In this document: piece after piece, positions 22,701 through 32,892 of the stretch
How the letters are laid out: the number at the start of each line of letters is the position of its first letter
How positions within the stretch are numbered: the first letter of the stretch is position 1
Source of the DNA: Arsenicibacter sp965247375
GTDB taxonomy: Bacteria > Bacteroidota > Bacteroidia > Cytophagales > Spirosomataceae
Length of the DNA: 64,000 nucleotides
NCBI GenBank assembly: GCA_965247375.1
Contig: CBDFHU010000149.1
Coordinates: forward strand, 5,685-69,684
Direction of reading: 5' to 3'
Notes under the pieces: generated by a model
The model's database searches: none
The model's input: only the letters and a program-made list of their open reading frames with translations
What the model was told of the DNA's origin: nothing
Program-made: the position numbers and the translations under genes

Positions 22701-23051
22701 GGTAACTTCCTGCAATGGAGCTACGACCACCGCTGGACTGTAGACAATCCAAGCACAAAGGATCCGCGCATTGTTGACCGGAGCAACCAGTACTACTCAA
22801 ACGGCAATACCTACTGGTTGAAAAAGACGGACTACATTCGTCTGAAAAACCTTGAATTTGGCTACACGCTGCCAGGTGCTCTGTCAAGCCGGATTGGCCT
22901 GAATAACCTGCGGGTGTACGTAAACGGCCTGAACCTGCTCACCTATTCACCGACAATGAAAGGCCTTTTCGATCCGGAATCGACCAGCGGCAGTGCACAG
23001 TACTATCCGCAGTCGCGGTTAATCAACACCGGTCTGTCAGTCAGTTTCTAA
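19765..23051 (+). CDS. SusC/RagA-family TonB-dependent outer-membrane receptor (frameshifted)
   Basis: This is the outer-membrane channel of a SusCD transporter, importing an oligosaccharide or similar ligand with TonB energy. After a signal peptide (residues 29-47, ending GAFAQ) there is a carboxypeptidase-regulatory-like domain (KISGKVVDAQGIALPGVSIV), a TonB box region (LNEVVVVGYGEQKKETVTGS), a plug domain (SIRIRGSNTLGNNDALIVID) and the beta barrel, ending in an aromatic residue (LSVSF). Extra bases near 21210 and in the G run at 21762-21765 break the frame. When corrected the protein has about 1,095 residues, normal for SusC. susD follows after 18 bp. Confidence 0.9.
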
Positions 23052-23069
23052 ACGATCCATCTGAATCTC

Positions 23070-24927
23070 ATGAAGAATATTATTATAAATTATTGTTTGT
23101 TGCTTCTGGTCGTAGCCGTAACCCTCAACGCCTGTAACTCCGACTTTCTGAACACTAAGCCGCTTGACAAAGTATCCGGCGATGCGGTCTGGGGAGATCA
23201 GGCCTTGTCAGAGGCGTTCATAAATGACGTGTATAACGGAATCCGGGACGGGGATTCTGGATCAGATGAGTCTGGACTGTCAGACCGATAACGCCCTGTA
23301 CAGCTTTGGTAAACAGGATGTGAACGAGGCCAACGTAAGCCCGTCGAACTTAGGCACAATCAAGAACACGATGGAGTGGAGTGCCATGTACCAGCGCATC
23401 CGCGCGGCCAACATTGCCCTCGCCAATCTGGCAAAGCCTAAGTTTGATAACAAGACCGTTTCTGACCGCATGAAAGGCGAAATGTATTTCCTGCGCGGTT
23501 ATTATTACAACCAGCTGCTGCGGTACTACGGTGGTATTCCGATCATCAAATCCGCGTATACGCTTGATAACCCGGACTTCGGCGTTGCCCGTAATACCTA
23601 CGAAGAATGTGTGAATGCTATTGTCAGTGATCTGGACTCGGCGGCGTTACTGCTTCAGGGCAAAACGCTGGATGCCGGCCGTGCCACGCAGGGAGCGGCT
23701 ATGGCGCTCAAAGCCCGTGTGTTACTCTACGCTGCCAGCGACCTGCACGACATTCCGACGGCAAAAGCTAAATCAAGCGTTATCGCCGGTTTCAGCAAAC
23801 CTGAACTGCTGGGCTATACCAGCGGCGACCGCAAAACACGCTGGCAGAAAGCAAAAGATGCTGCCAAAGCGGTTATGGATCTGAATAAATACGGGTATAA
23901 ACTGAACCTGAGCAGCCCGACGACAGCTGCCGATGGCCAGCAGAACTACATCAACCTGTACCTCTCACGCAACGGTGGTGAAACCGATGGTATCTTCCTG
24001 AAATATTACATCCGGGCTTCTCCTGATGACTGGGGTTCGTGGTTCCCGCGCAATAACATGCCAAACGGTTATCATGGCTGGACATCCAGCGAACCAACCC
24101 AGCAGCTGGTTGACAGCTACGAAATGATGGACGGTACTAAGTTTGACTGGAACAACCCGACCCATGCAAGCGCGCCTTACGAAAACCGCGATCCGCGTTT
24201 CTACGCATCTATCCTGTACGATGGTGCGCAGTGGAAACCACGGACACCGGACGGTGCCGGTATCGACCCGGCCGGACAGATTCAGATGGGCTTCTACGAA
24301 GTCGGAACCGGTGGCGGTGCGACCACGCCTTACGCCGGTCTGGATACGCGGAACAGTACCATCGAAAACTGGAACGGTACCTGGACCGGGTACGGCATCC
24401 GGAAATTCATGGATCCGGATCCGGCCCTGGTCGACATGAATATCCGTCAGGAAGTACCGTCAATTCAGATCCGGTTTACCGAAGTGGTACTGAACTATGC
24501 CGAGGCCTGTCTGGCACTGGGTGAAGAAGCCGAAGCCAAAACATGGATCAACCGCGTACGCTACCGCGTTGGTATGCCGGCCATTACTGAATCAGGCTCC
24601 GCCCTGGTTACCCGTTATCAGAATGAACGGAACGTCGAAATGTTGTTTGAAGATCAGCGTTTTTATGATGTCCGCCGCTGGATGACCGCTCCGACAGCAT
24701 TGGGTAAACAAGCGAAGATTGTTGTAATCACCGGTAAGCTCAAGGCGGGAAAAACAGTAACTACCTATAAGTATAGCAAAGACAACTATACCTATAGCTA
24801 CAGCGTACAGGATCTGGGAACGGGTAAGGAAAACCGGAAGTGGGATGATAAAATCTACTTCCTGCCGATCAGCCGTGACGAAGTGAACCGGAATAATAAG
24901 TTAGTTCAGAACCCGGGATACAACTAA
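23070..24927 (+). CDS. SusD/RagB-family surface lipoprotein (frameshifted)
   Basis: SusD proteins form the lid that captures ligand over the SusC channel. The N-terminus has a lipoprotein signal with the lipobox LNAC, so it should be surface-anchored. The family opening DFLNTKPLDKVSGDAVW is followed, after one extra base in a G run near 23250, by ILDQMSLDCQTDN. Conserved SusD features include MKGEMYFLRGYYYNQLLRYY, near the start of the helical core, and the C-terminal LPISRDEVNRNNKLVQNPGY. The corrected length is about 618 residues. The gene is co-oriented with and close to susC, and a very strong terminator follows it. Confidence 0.9.
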
Positions 24928-24942
24928 TAGTAGTATATTATG

Positions 24943-24998
24943 GGGTGGTTGGAGCGGGCATGCTTTTTTGCCTGCTCCAACCACCCTATTTTTGTTGA
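24943..24998 (+). terminator. Strong terminator after susD
   Basis: An 18-bp stem (GGGTGGTTGGAGCGGGCA against its near-complement) encloses an eight-base loop, and the right arm is followed by TATTTTTG. It separates susCD from the downstream lipoprotein gene, so that gene may be expressed at a lower level by readthrough. Confidence 0.85.
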
Positions 24999-25026
24999 AT
25001 AGTAGTATACCCTAAGCTCATTACCC

Positions 25027-28000
25027 GTGAAACTCCGTATTTGTTCAGGCCTGTTGCTCATTGCGCTGGGCCTGGTTGGTTGTCAGTCTGCCGATAAGTC
25101 ATCCGATAATACAGCGCCTCTGTTTACCTCTTTATCGCCCGACCAAACCGGTATTACCTTCGCCAATACCCTGACCGAAGGCGTGAATACCAATGTGTTG
25201 ATATACGAATATTTCTACAATGGGGGCGGGGTTGCCGTTGGTGATCTGAATAACGACGGGTTAGACGATATTTACTTCAGCGGCAACATGGTTCCGAATC
25301 AGTTATATCTGAATAAGGGGCAGATGAAGTTCGCAGATATAACCGGTGCAGCCGGTGTTGCCGGACGCGAGGGGCCGTGGCGTACCGGCGTGTCTATGGC
25401 CGACGTCAATGCCGACGGCCGGCTTGATTTATTTGTCTGTTATTCGGGCAGTATGCCGCCCTACAAACGCACCCCTCAGCTCTTTATCAACGATGGAAAT
25501 GATGCGCAGGGCGTACCGCATTTTTCGGATCAGACCATGGCATGGGGACTGGCATTACCGGGCCAGACGACGCAGGCGACATTCTTCGACTACGACCGCG
25601 ACGGTGACCTGGACCTCTTTATGCTTAACCATAATCCGAGGCTGCTGCCGGTCTTAGACCCAGCCCCGACGGCGGCCCTGATGCAGCGCAGCAATCCGGA
25701 AATCGGCGTGCGCTTGTTGCGGAATATGGGAAATCATTTTGAGGATGTGACCGAAAAAGCCGGTATCAGCAGCTCGGTTCTGAGCTACGGTCTGGGCCTC
25801 GGCGTGTCTGATTTCAACGGTGACGGCTGGCCGGATTTCTACATTTCAAACGACTACACCATTCCTGACTACTTGTACATCAATAACCACGATGACCGTG
25901 GAGACGGCCCCCGTGGAAACGGCCCGACGTTTACCAATCAGTTAAAATCAAGCATCCGGCATACCTCGCATTTTTCGATGGGTAACGACGTGGCTGACGT
26001 AAACAACGACGCCCGCCCCGATATTTTCACCCTCGACATGCTTCCCGAAGACAACCGGCGGCAGAAACTGTTGATGGCACCGGACAACTACGACAAGTTT
26101 AACCTTGCCGTTTCGTCGGGATTCCACTACCAGCACATGCGTAATATGCTACAGCTCAATGTCGGGGCAGAACCGGTGGCCGGAAAACCCGGCAATACGC
26201 CGTTGTTTGCCGAAGTCGGACAAATGGCAGGCATTTCAAATACCGACTGGAGCTGGTCGCCCTTGCTGGCCGACTACGACAACGATGGCTGGAAAGACCT
26301 GTTTATCACCAACGGCTACGTGCGTGACTACACCAATCAGGACTTCCTGAAGTACATGACCGACTACATGCAGAACCGCCCGGCCAACTTTAGCCGTGAA
26401 GACGTTCTGGAACTGGTCCATAAAATTCCCTCTTCGAACGTACTCAACTACATGTTCCGTAACCGGGGCGCCGACTCATCGGCCCAGGTTAGCTTTGAAA
26501 ATGTCGGGCAAGCCTGGGGTCTGAATCAGGCCTCCAACAGTACAGGCGCGGCCTACGCCGACCTCGACAACGACGGTGATCTGGACCTGATTGTGAACAA
26601 CACCAATCAACCTGCCTTTATTTTTCAGAACGAAACCAACCGCGAACGTAACCATCATTATCTGTCCATCAAGCTGGCCGGCATGGGCGGCAACACTCAG
26701 GGCATCGGAGCAAAAGTAACGGTTTATCAGGCAGGACGGCAGCAATACATTGAGCAGATGCCCATCCGCGGCTATCAGTCCAGCGTTTCGCCGCGGATGC
26801 ACCTCGGGCTGGGGAGTAACCCAACGATTGATTCGCTGCGGATTGTCTGGCCGGGCAGCGGTAAACAGCAACTGCTCAAGAACGTAAAAGCCGACCAACT
26901 GCTGACTCTACAGGAAAAGGACGCACAGGCGGTCTATCAGACGCCGGCGGCAACACAGCCAATATTCGGCGAAATTAAATCATCGCTGGCCCATACCGAT
27001 CCGGTTGATCCGGCCAACGACTTCAAGCAGCAGATTCTGCTGGTTAACGCCCAATCCTTCAATGGCCCCGCCATGACAAAAGCCGACGTAAACGGCGATG
27101 GTCTGGACGATATTTTCGTGGGTGGCAATGCCGGACAGGCGGGTAGTTTATATATTCAGCAGCCGGATCATCAGTTCCGGAAAGTACCGCAACCGGCGTT
27201 CGAAGCCAATAAAGGCGGACAGGATACCGACGCACTTTTCTTCGACGCCAACGCCGACGGCTTCCCCGATTTGTATGTATGCAGCGGCGGTTACGGCACC
27301 CTTCAGCCGAATGACCCAAGGCTACAGGACCACCTGTACCTGAATAACGGGAAAGGGCAGTTTACGCTAAGTACGAACGCCCTGCCGGCGATGCTGACCA
27401 GTAAAAGCTGTGTCCGCGCAGCCGACGTAAACGGCGACGGCAAACCCGATTTGTTCGTTGGCGGCCGCGTGGTGCCGGGACGTTATCCGGAAACACCGCG
27501 CAGCTACCTGTTGATTAACAACGGCAAGGGACAGTTTTCCGACCAGACGACAAAACTGGCGCCTATGCTTGCCAGCATTGGTATGGTTACCGACGCTGCC
27601 TGGGTTGATCTGAACAATGACCGTAAAACAGAGCTGGTTCTGGTAGGCGAGTGGATGCCGGTGACTGTCCTTGGCCTGACTGGTAATCAGCTTACCGACC
27701 AGACAAACACCTATTTCGACAAGCCATACCGGGGCTGGTGGAATACGCTCTCGACCGATGACCTCAACGGCGACGGCCGGCCCGATCTGATCGTGGGTAA
27801 CCACGGTATGAATGCCCAATGCCGGGCCAGTGACAAAGAACCGGCCGAACTGATTTACAAAGACTTTGACAAAAACGGTAAGGTTGATCCTATTCTGTGT
27901 TTTTATATTCAGGGCAAAAGTTACCCGCATCCGACCCGCGATGAGCTGCTTGAACAGGTTGGTATGCTGCGTCACCGGTTTACGAACTACGACAGCTACT

Positions 28001-28464
28001 CAACCGCTACGCTGACCGATATTTTCACCGGTGACGAGCTGAAAGACGCCTCGAAATTAACCGCCAATGAGCTCCGGACAGTTTGTTTCCTGAGTAGTGC
28101 AGCCGATAAGTTGACCGAAAAGCCATTACCGATGGCCGCACAGGTATCGCCGGTATTTACCATTACGTCGCTGGATTACGACCAGGACGGCCACAAAGAC
28201 TTGCTGCTGTGCGGTAATACCAACCAGGTACGGCTGCGTTTCGGCCGCTCCGACGCGAACTATGGGGTACTGTTGAAAGGTGACGGAAGAGGTGGCTTCG
28301 CGGCCATTCCACAAGCACAGTCGGGTTTCCGGATTACGGGCGACGTGCGGCGGGTATTAACGATCGGGAATACCTTACTGTTCGGCATCAACCAGCAGCC
28401 GGTACGAGCCTGGCAGCTTCAGTCACCGGTACAGCGGCCACTTTTGTCGCAGGCGAAACGATAG
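25027..28464 (+). CDS. FG-GAP/VCBS-repeat lipoprotein with ASPIC/UnbV domain
   Basis: This 1,145-residue protein begins at a GTG codon and has a lipoprotein signal (LLLIALGLVGCQS). Repeated calcium-binding FG-GAP motifs run along it (VGDLNNDGLDDIYFSG, VNADGRLDLFV, YDRDGDLDLFM, ADLDNDGDLDLIV, VNGDGLDDIFVGG and more), suggesting one or two seven-bladed propellers. An ASPIC/UnbV domain lies near residues 560-620 (GAKVTVYQAGRQQYIEQM). Proteins of this type often accompany SusCD pairs in Cytophagales; their substrate is not known. It is intact, and it is the first long gene from the left end of this region without a frameshift apart from the glycosidase. Confidence 0.85.
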   Translation: MKLRICSGLLLIALGLVGCQSADKSSDNTAPLFTSLSPDQTGITFANTLTEGVNTNVLIYEYFYNGGGVAVGDLNNDGLDDIYFSGNMVPNQLYLNKGQMKFADITGAAGVAGREGPWRTGVSMADVNADGRLDLFVCYSGSMPPYKRTPQLFINDGNDAQGVPHFSDQTMAWGLALPGQTTQATFFDYDRDGDLDLFMLNHNPRLLPVLDPAPTAALMQRSNPEIGVRLLRNMGNHFEDVTEKAGISSSVLSYGLGLGVSDFNGDGWPDFYISNDYTIPDYLYINNHDDRGDGPRGNGPTFTNQLKSSIRHTSHFSMGNDVADVNNDARPDIFTLDMLPEDNRRQKLLMAPDNYDKFNLAVSSGFHYQHMRNMLQLNVGAEPVAGKPGNTPLFAEVGQMAGISNTDWSWSPLLADYDNDGWKDLFITNGYVRDYTNQDFLKYMTDYMQNRPANFSREDVLELVHKIPSSNVLNYMFRNRGADSSAQVSFENVGQAWGLNQASNSTGAAYADLDNDGDLDLIVNNTNQPAFIFQNETNRERNHHYLSIKLAGMGGNTQGIGAKVTVYQAGRQQYIEQMPIRGYQSSVSPRMHLGLGSNPTIDSLRIVWPGSGKQQLLKNVKADQLLTLQEKDAQAVYQTPAATQPIFGEIKSSLAHTDPVDPANDFKQQILLVNAQSFNGPAMTKADVNGDGLDDIFVGGNAGQAGSLYIQQPDHQFRKVPQPAFEANKGGQDTDALFFDANADGFPDLYVCSGGYGTLQPNDPRLQDHLYLNNGKGQFTLSTNALPAMLTSKSCVRAADVNGDGKPDLFVGGRVVPGRYPETPRSYLLINNGKGQFSDQTTKLAPMLASIGMVTDAAWVDLNNDRKTELVLVGEWMPVTVLGLTGNQLTDQTNTYFDKPYRGWWNTLSTDDLNGDGRPDLIVGNHGMNAQCRASDKEPAELIYKDFDKNGKVDPILCFYIQGKSYPHPTRDELLEQVGMLRHRFTNYDSYSTATLTDIFTGDELKDASKLTANELRTVCFLSSAADKLTEKPLPMAAQVSPVFTITSLDYDQDGHKDLLLCGNTNQVRLRFGRSDANYGVLLKGDGRGGFAAIPQAQSGFRITGDVRRVLTIGNTLLFGINQQPVRAWQLQSPVQRPLLSQAKR

Positions 28465-28480
28465 ACTACGAAACTCATAT

Positions 28481-28520
28481 AAAAAATGCCCGGTACGGAA
28501 GCTGGTACCGGGCATTTTTT
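28481..28520. terminator. Bidirectional intrinsic terminator
   Basis: A perfect 16-bp stem (AAAAAATGCCCGGTAC and complement) with an 8-base loop and T runs on both strands sits between the convergent FG-GAP lipoprotein and alkD genes. Confidence 0.95.
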
Positions 28521-28540
28521 ATGGTTCAGACTTATCGCCA

Positions 28541-29245
28541 CTACATGTCCAGAAATGCCTTCCGGCGTTTAGGTTCGAATCGTTCAATGGCATAACGCAG
28601 GGCGGTGCGGGGCATCTGATGAACATGATCGGTCAGAAACTCTTCCAGTGCCAGTTCGTCTTTTTTACCCACCTCACGCAACATCCAGCCAATCGCTTTA
28701 TGAATCAGGTCATGCCGGTGAGTCAGCAATTGTTCTGCCAGAGCGAAGGTATCAGCAAACTGCCCTTTGCGAATGAATGCTATTGTTGATACCATCGCAA
28801 TCCGCTGGCTCCAGAGGTGGTTTTCAGCCGCTAACTCATATAGCACCGAGCGGTCATTATTGAGTAGATACCCGCCGACAATGGCCGGGCAGGTAACGTC
28901 AACCAGATCCCAGTTATTGATAAATTGCCGGTGTTCGAGATAGCCCATATAAATCCCTTCTTTACCGTACGAACTTGTTGCCCGGCTGCGGAACTGATTC
29001 ACCCAGATAATCAGACCTACCATCCGGCATTCGTGATATTCGTCCTGTACAAGCTTCTCCACTTCAGCAAAGGCTAAATCCGCAAACTGATGGGCAATCT
29101 GGCGTTGCTGAGGCATTGTCAGGCCCAGAAACTGGTCACCTTCACCATACTGACCAAAGCCAGTTTTAAAAAACCGGGCAAGTAGTACAGCCCGTTCCGG
29201 CTGCATCAGATCAAAAATTGTTTCTTTAACGTGTTCTGCCGTCAT
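28541..29245 (-). CDS. DNA alkylation repair protein, AlkD family
   Basis: AlkD-type enzymes are HEAT-repeat DNA glycosylases that remove bulky or positively charged alkylated bases. This protein has 234 residues from the ATG at 29245 (MTAEHVKETIF). It shows the conserved Trp and catalytic-region Asp in FINNWDLVD and the conserved Arg in LWSQRIAMV, followed by FIRKGQF and HKAIGWMLREVGKK. Length and motif order match the family. It stands alone between a bidirectional terminator and the divergent FMN reductase gene. Confidence 0.9.
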   Translation of the reverse strand: MTAEHVKETIFDLMQPERAVLLARFFKTGFGQYGEGDQFLGLTMPQQRQIAHQFADLAFAEVEKLVQDEYHECRMVGLIIWVNQFRSRATSSYGKEGIYMGYLEHRQFINNWDLVDVTCPAIVGGYLLNNDRSVLYELAAENHLWSQRIAMVSTIAFIRKGQFADTFALAEQLLTHRHDLIHKAIGWMLREVGKKDELALEEFLTDHVHQMPRTALRYAIERFEPKRRKAFLDM

Positions 29246-29340
29246 GAATTTCCCGAACTTATTCGACAATGGCTTGTTATCAGAGCAAAAGTAACAAGTC
29301 AGGTACAGATTAATTCATAGATTGGGGTCTTTACTGAAAC

Positions 29341-29901
29341 ATGGATAATTTTGACAGTCATCCGATAACGGATCAGACCATTCTGATCATCGTCGGAACA
29401 AACCGCCGTAATTCACTTTCCCGACAAATTGCCGATTACTACCAGAGCCAGCTGACTGCTTATCACACCGATAGTGTGATTATGGATCTGAGCGGCCTGC
29501 CAGCTGATTTTACGTCATCAGCCTTATACGAAAACACGGGTAAAAACCCTGCCTTTAACCGCTTTAAAGATGTTGTTGAGAAGGCGCACAAAATGGTATT
29601 TATCGTTCCTGAATACAACAACTCCATTCCGGGCGTATTAAAATCATTTATCGACGGTATGAGTTATCCGAGCGGGCTGGCCAATAAAAAAATGGCTCTT
29701 GTAGGGCTTTCTGCGGGCCATCAGGGAGGCGCTCTGGCGCTTAGCCACCTGAATGACATTTTCAGCTATCTGGGCTCCAATACACTGGCATTGCGGATAA
29801 AACTAGCCCAGATCCGGTCATACTGGAAGGATAACCGGCTGGAGCATGACCTGTACAACGAATTACTGCATTCGCAGATAAAGCAGTTTATTGCCTTTTG
29901 A
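29341..29901 (+). CDS. NADPH-dependent FMN reductase family protein
   Basis: This 186-residue flavodoxin-like oxidoreductase probably binds FMN and reduces it or other acceptors (azo dyes, quinones) with NAD(P)H. The phosphate-binding loop after the first strand is IIVGTNRRNSLSRQIA. The family signature PEYNNSIPGVLKSFIDGMSY is present, followed by KKMALVGLSAGHQGG. It has no signal peptide. The gene is divergent from alkD and convergent with ftsZ. The physiological substrate is not indicated by context. Confidence 0.88.
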   Translation: MDNFDSHPITDQTILIIVGTNRRNSLSRQIADYYQSQLTAYHTDSVIMDLSGLPADFTSSALYENTGKNPAFNRFKDVVEKAHKMVFIVPEYNNSIPGVLKSFIDGMSYPSGLANKKMALVGLSAGHQGGALALSHLNDIFSYLGSNTLALRIKLAQIRSYWKDNRLEHDLYNELLHSQIKQFIAF

Positions 29902-29915
29902 ACAGGCTAAAAAAG

Positions 29916-29949
29916 AACAGGAGCCAGTGCTTACCGCCCGGCTCCTGTT
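29916..29949. terminator. Hairpin between the FMN reductase gene and ftsZ
   Basis: The 10-bp arms AACAGGAGCC and GGCTCCTGTT enclose a 14-base loop between convergent genes. The T run after the stem is weak, so efficiency is uncertain. Confidence 0.6.
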
Positions 29950-29987
29950 ACCCGCTACTCTCTGTTTTACCCGCTACGTTAATCTTA

Positions 29988-31445
29988 TTAATCATTGAGC
30001 CGGATCCGGATCAACTCATGATCCGGAACAAGCATCATATCGTGCAACACGGCTTTATGTCGTAAATAAGCCGGTGTATCCATATCAAAATCCTGATAAC
30101 GGCCTTTCGCCTGAATAAATAAACCCAGCATACGCTGAATCTGTTCATTTACTTCCTGTTTATCTTCAGGCACAAATACATCACTTAGAACAGGTTCCGG
30201 CGGAGCAACGTTCACTTTTGACGACGGCTGCGGTACATAAATACTTGTACCACCGTTAGTATCTGTCGCTGGTTGCTTTGTACCGGCTAATTCAATAACC
30301 GGATGCCCGTTAACCGGCTTCGGCTGCGGTTGAGTCAGTGGTGCCGGCTCATGCCTGACAACCGGAGCGACAACAGGCTCAGCCACGACCAGTTCTTCTT
30401 CCGCAACAGGTTCCGGCTCCGGCTCTGGTTCCGGCTCAACAACTACCGGTGTGACCGGAATGGTTATTTCACCGTTTGTATCAAAACCAGCCGCAATTAC
30501 CGTTACCCGCAGTTTAGGCCCCAGATTTTTATCAAAAATGGCCCCCAGCTTGAACATACGGGCTTCAGAGCCGATTTTCTCGATGATATAATTGGCAATA
30601 ACCTCTTGTTCATCGACAGTTGCTTCATATTCTTCGATTTCGCTTGACGCAATCGTCAACAGAATCCGTTTTGCCCCGCGAATATCACGGTCGTTCAGCA
30701 ACGGCGAATTCAGTGCATTCTGGATCGCCAGTAATGCACGGTCTTCTCCTTCGGCTTCAGCCGCACCCATTACCGATTGTCCCGCTCTTTCAAGGACTTT
30801 TTTCACGTCCATGAAATCCGCGTTGATATCGCCACGGGTGGTTATGATCTCGGCAATACTTTTTACGGCTGTTGCCAATACGTTATCAGCATGAGCAAAT
30901 GCCTTACGCATGGGCAACTTACCATAAAGTTCGGCAAGTTTATCGTTAAGTACAACTAAAACAGTATCGCAGCTTTTCTTTAATGCTTCGATACCCTTCA
31001 TTGCCTGCTCTTTTTTATCAAGGCCTTCATAGCGGTTTGGTGCCGTTACGACTGCCACGGTCAGCAAACCCATTTCACGGGCCAGTTCGGCAATCACAGG
31101 AGCGGCGCCGGTACCGGTACCACCGCCCATACCGGCTGTGATAAATACCATTTTAATCGGCTCCCGCAACAGATTCCGTAACTCCTCGATGCTGCTCAGC
31201 GCCGATTCCCGGCCAACTTCGGCATCAGTACCGGCTCCAAGGCCCTGGCCCAGCTGAATCCGTGTCTTTACAGGGCTGCTTAAAAGCGCCTGCCGGTCTG
31301 TATTACAGATGGCAAATTCAACGTCAGCTACGCCCATTTCGACCATGTGCTTGACCGCGTTGCTACCAGCGCCCCCAACTCCGATTACCTTAATAATCGG
31401 GAGATTATCATTTGGGATGTCAAATGTATATCCGTGATCCAGCAT
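29988..31445 (-). CDS. ftsZ: Cell division protein FtsZ
   Basis: FtsZ is the tubulin-like GTPase that forms the division ring at mid-cell. The GTP-binding signature GMGGGTGTGAAP and the N-terminal GVGGAGSNAVKHM are present, together with the synergy-loop region NADFMDVKKVL. At 485 residues it is longer than E. coli FtsZ (383) because of a long linker after the core. That linker is rich in Pro-Glu pairs (VEPEPEPEPEPVAEEE) and is followed by a conserved C-terminal patch (FDMDTPAYLRHK). It is the last gene of the minus-strand murD-ftsW-murG-murC-ftsQ-ftsA-ftsZ run, 78 bp after ftsA, and is followed by a hairpin. Confidence 0.97.
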   Translation of the reverse strand: MLDHGYTFDIPNDNLPIIKVIGVGGAGSNAVKHMVEMGVADVEFAICNTDRQALLSSPVKTRIQLGQGLGAGTDAEVGRESALSSIEELRNLLREPIKMVFITAGMGGGTGTGAAPVIAELAREMGLLTVAVVTAPNRYEGLDKKEQAMKGIEALKKSCDTVLVVLNDKLAELYGKLPMRKAFAHADNVLATAVKSIAEIITTRGDINADFMDVKKVLERAGQSVMGAAEAEGEDRALLAIQNALNSPLLNDRDIRGAKRILLTIASSEIEEYEATVDEQEVIANYIIEKIGSEARMFKLGAIFDKNLGPKLRVTVIAAGFDTNGEITIPVTPVVVEPEPEPEPEPVAEEELVVAEPVVAPVVRHEPAPLTQPQPKPVNGHPVIELAGTKQPATDTNGGTSIYVPQPSSKVNVAPPEPVLSDVFVPEDKQEVNEQIQRMLGLFIQAKGRYQDFDMDTPAYLRHKAVLHDMMLVPDHELIRIRLND

Positions 31446-31523
31446 ATATCAGTAATGGCGTAAACCCTTTATTTTAAGTGTTAATGTTCTGTCAAACATT
31501 TGACATTGTATTTCTTCTACTTG

Positions 31524-32892
31524 TTATTCGTAGCGATCTGAGTCCGGATTATAGTTATCTCCAGTCAAAAAATCACGTATTGCCCCTAAAAATCCCCGTT
31601 TTGGCGGTTCTTTCTGTTTCGGGGTTTGCGCCGGTTTCGGGGTTTGCGTAACAACCCGCGGCGGCTCTTCTACAACCACACGGCCCGGATCACTGAAAAA
31701 CGAAATCCGTTCGTCAACCTGCTTAAAGCCGGCCCATACCAGTCCTAACGCCGTAGCATAGGCCGGATCACTGACTAGATCAGCGCGGGAATTTCGTTCC
31801 AGCTGGTCCGGATAGCCGATCCGGATATCCATACCTGTAAACACGGTTAAACACCCGCTCAATGCCGGGTGTTGCAGCAGTACCGCCTGTCAGGACAATT
31901 CCTCCCAATAATTTATGTTCGTAACCTGCCCGGATAATTTCAGCCTGAACAAGAGCCGCTAATTCTTTCAGCCGCTCTTCAATAATAATTGATACGTTTT
32001 TCAGCAATACATCCTTTGGCGGCCGGTTTACCAAACCCGGTACCGAAACAACCTCATTGAGTTTATAGTCGGTCGGATCGGCTGTTCCGAATTTAGTTTT
32101 CAGTATTTCAGCCTGATTTGGCAGTACTTTGCAACCCATCTCAATATCATCGGTCAGACTCCGGCCTGCCCATGGCAGAACTGATACAAAACGGAGCACA
32201 TTCCGGTGATATATAGCAATATCGGTGGTTCCTCCGCCAATATCGACCAATGCGACACCGGCCCGTTTTTCATCCTCTGTCAGTACGGCCATCCCGGAAG
32301 CCAGCGGTGAAAGCAGAATCTGATCACGCTGCAAGCCGCCCGAAGCCCTTTCCAGGCATTTACGGATATTGATAGCGGCGGCAACAGGTGCCGTAATTAT
32401 CTGAAATTCAGCACCAAGCTTAACACCATTCCGGCCAACAGGATCTTCAACGCCCGGTTCGTTATCGACCGTAAAATCCATCGGCAGTACATGCACGATT
32501 TCTTTGCCGGGCGAAACCGGATTCCGGTACATATCCCCCAGCAGATGATCGATGTCCAGCGAGGTCACCTCGTCACCGGGTGAACTCCGCGTGATATTGC
32601 CGTTTTGTTTCCTTGCCTCAATATCCTTACCGCTAAAGCCGACGTTGACGGCACCAATGTCAATATCTGACTGGTTACCGGCTTCTTCAATCGCACGGTT
32701 AATTGCTTCAACAGTTCTGTTAATATTAACGACAGCCCCCTTTGCAACTCCTTCCGACTCCACTCTACCAACACCTAAAACCTCAAGAGTTGCGTGATCT
32801 TTATGACGAACCATCCGCCCGGCAACGGCACAGATTTTTGTGCTGCCGATGTCGAGCCCTACCACGATCTTATCATCCATCAACGTTGTCAT
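31524..32892 (-). CDS. ftsA: Cell division protein FtsA (one frameshift)
   Basis: FtsA is an actin-like ATPase that links FtsZ to the membrane. Actin-fold motifs include VVGLDIGSTKICAV (phosphate 1), VALVDIGGGTTDIAIY (phosphate 2) and LTGGTAATPGIERVF (adenosine). I start at the ATG at 32892, whose ATGA overlaps the ftsQ stop, giving translational coupling. Near 31845 an extra T in a T run shifts the frame. Removing it continues as VTGMDIRIGYPDQLERNS to the stop at 31524, about 455 residues in all. The C-terminus has a Lys/Pro-rich stretch (KPAQTPKQKEPPKRGFLG) before the tail. FtsA is normally essential in this group, so sequence error is the likely cause. Confidence 0.93.

Noticed and set aside
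1..23300. Region of pseudogenes or a decaying genomic island
   Set aside because: Conserved residues continue intact on both sides of each one-base shift, core genes such as uvrB and hemN are included, and most shifts are in homopolymers. Sequence error fits better.
28580..28600. GGTTCGAATC, like the T-loop of a tRNA
   Set aside because: It is inside the conserved C-terminal coding sequence of alkD and no cloverleaf can be built around it. I found no tRNA gene in the window.
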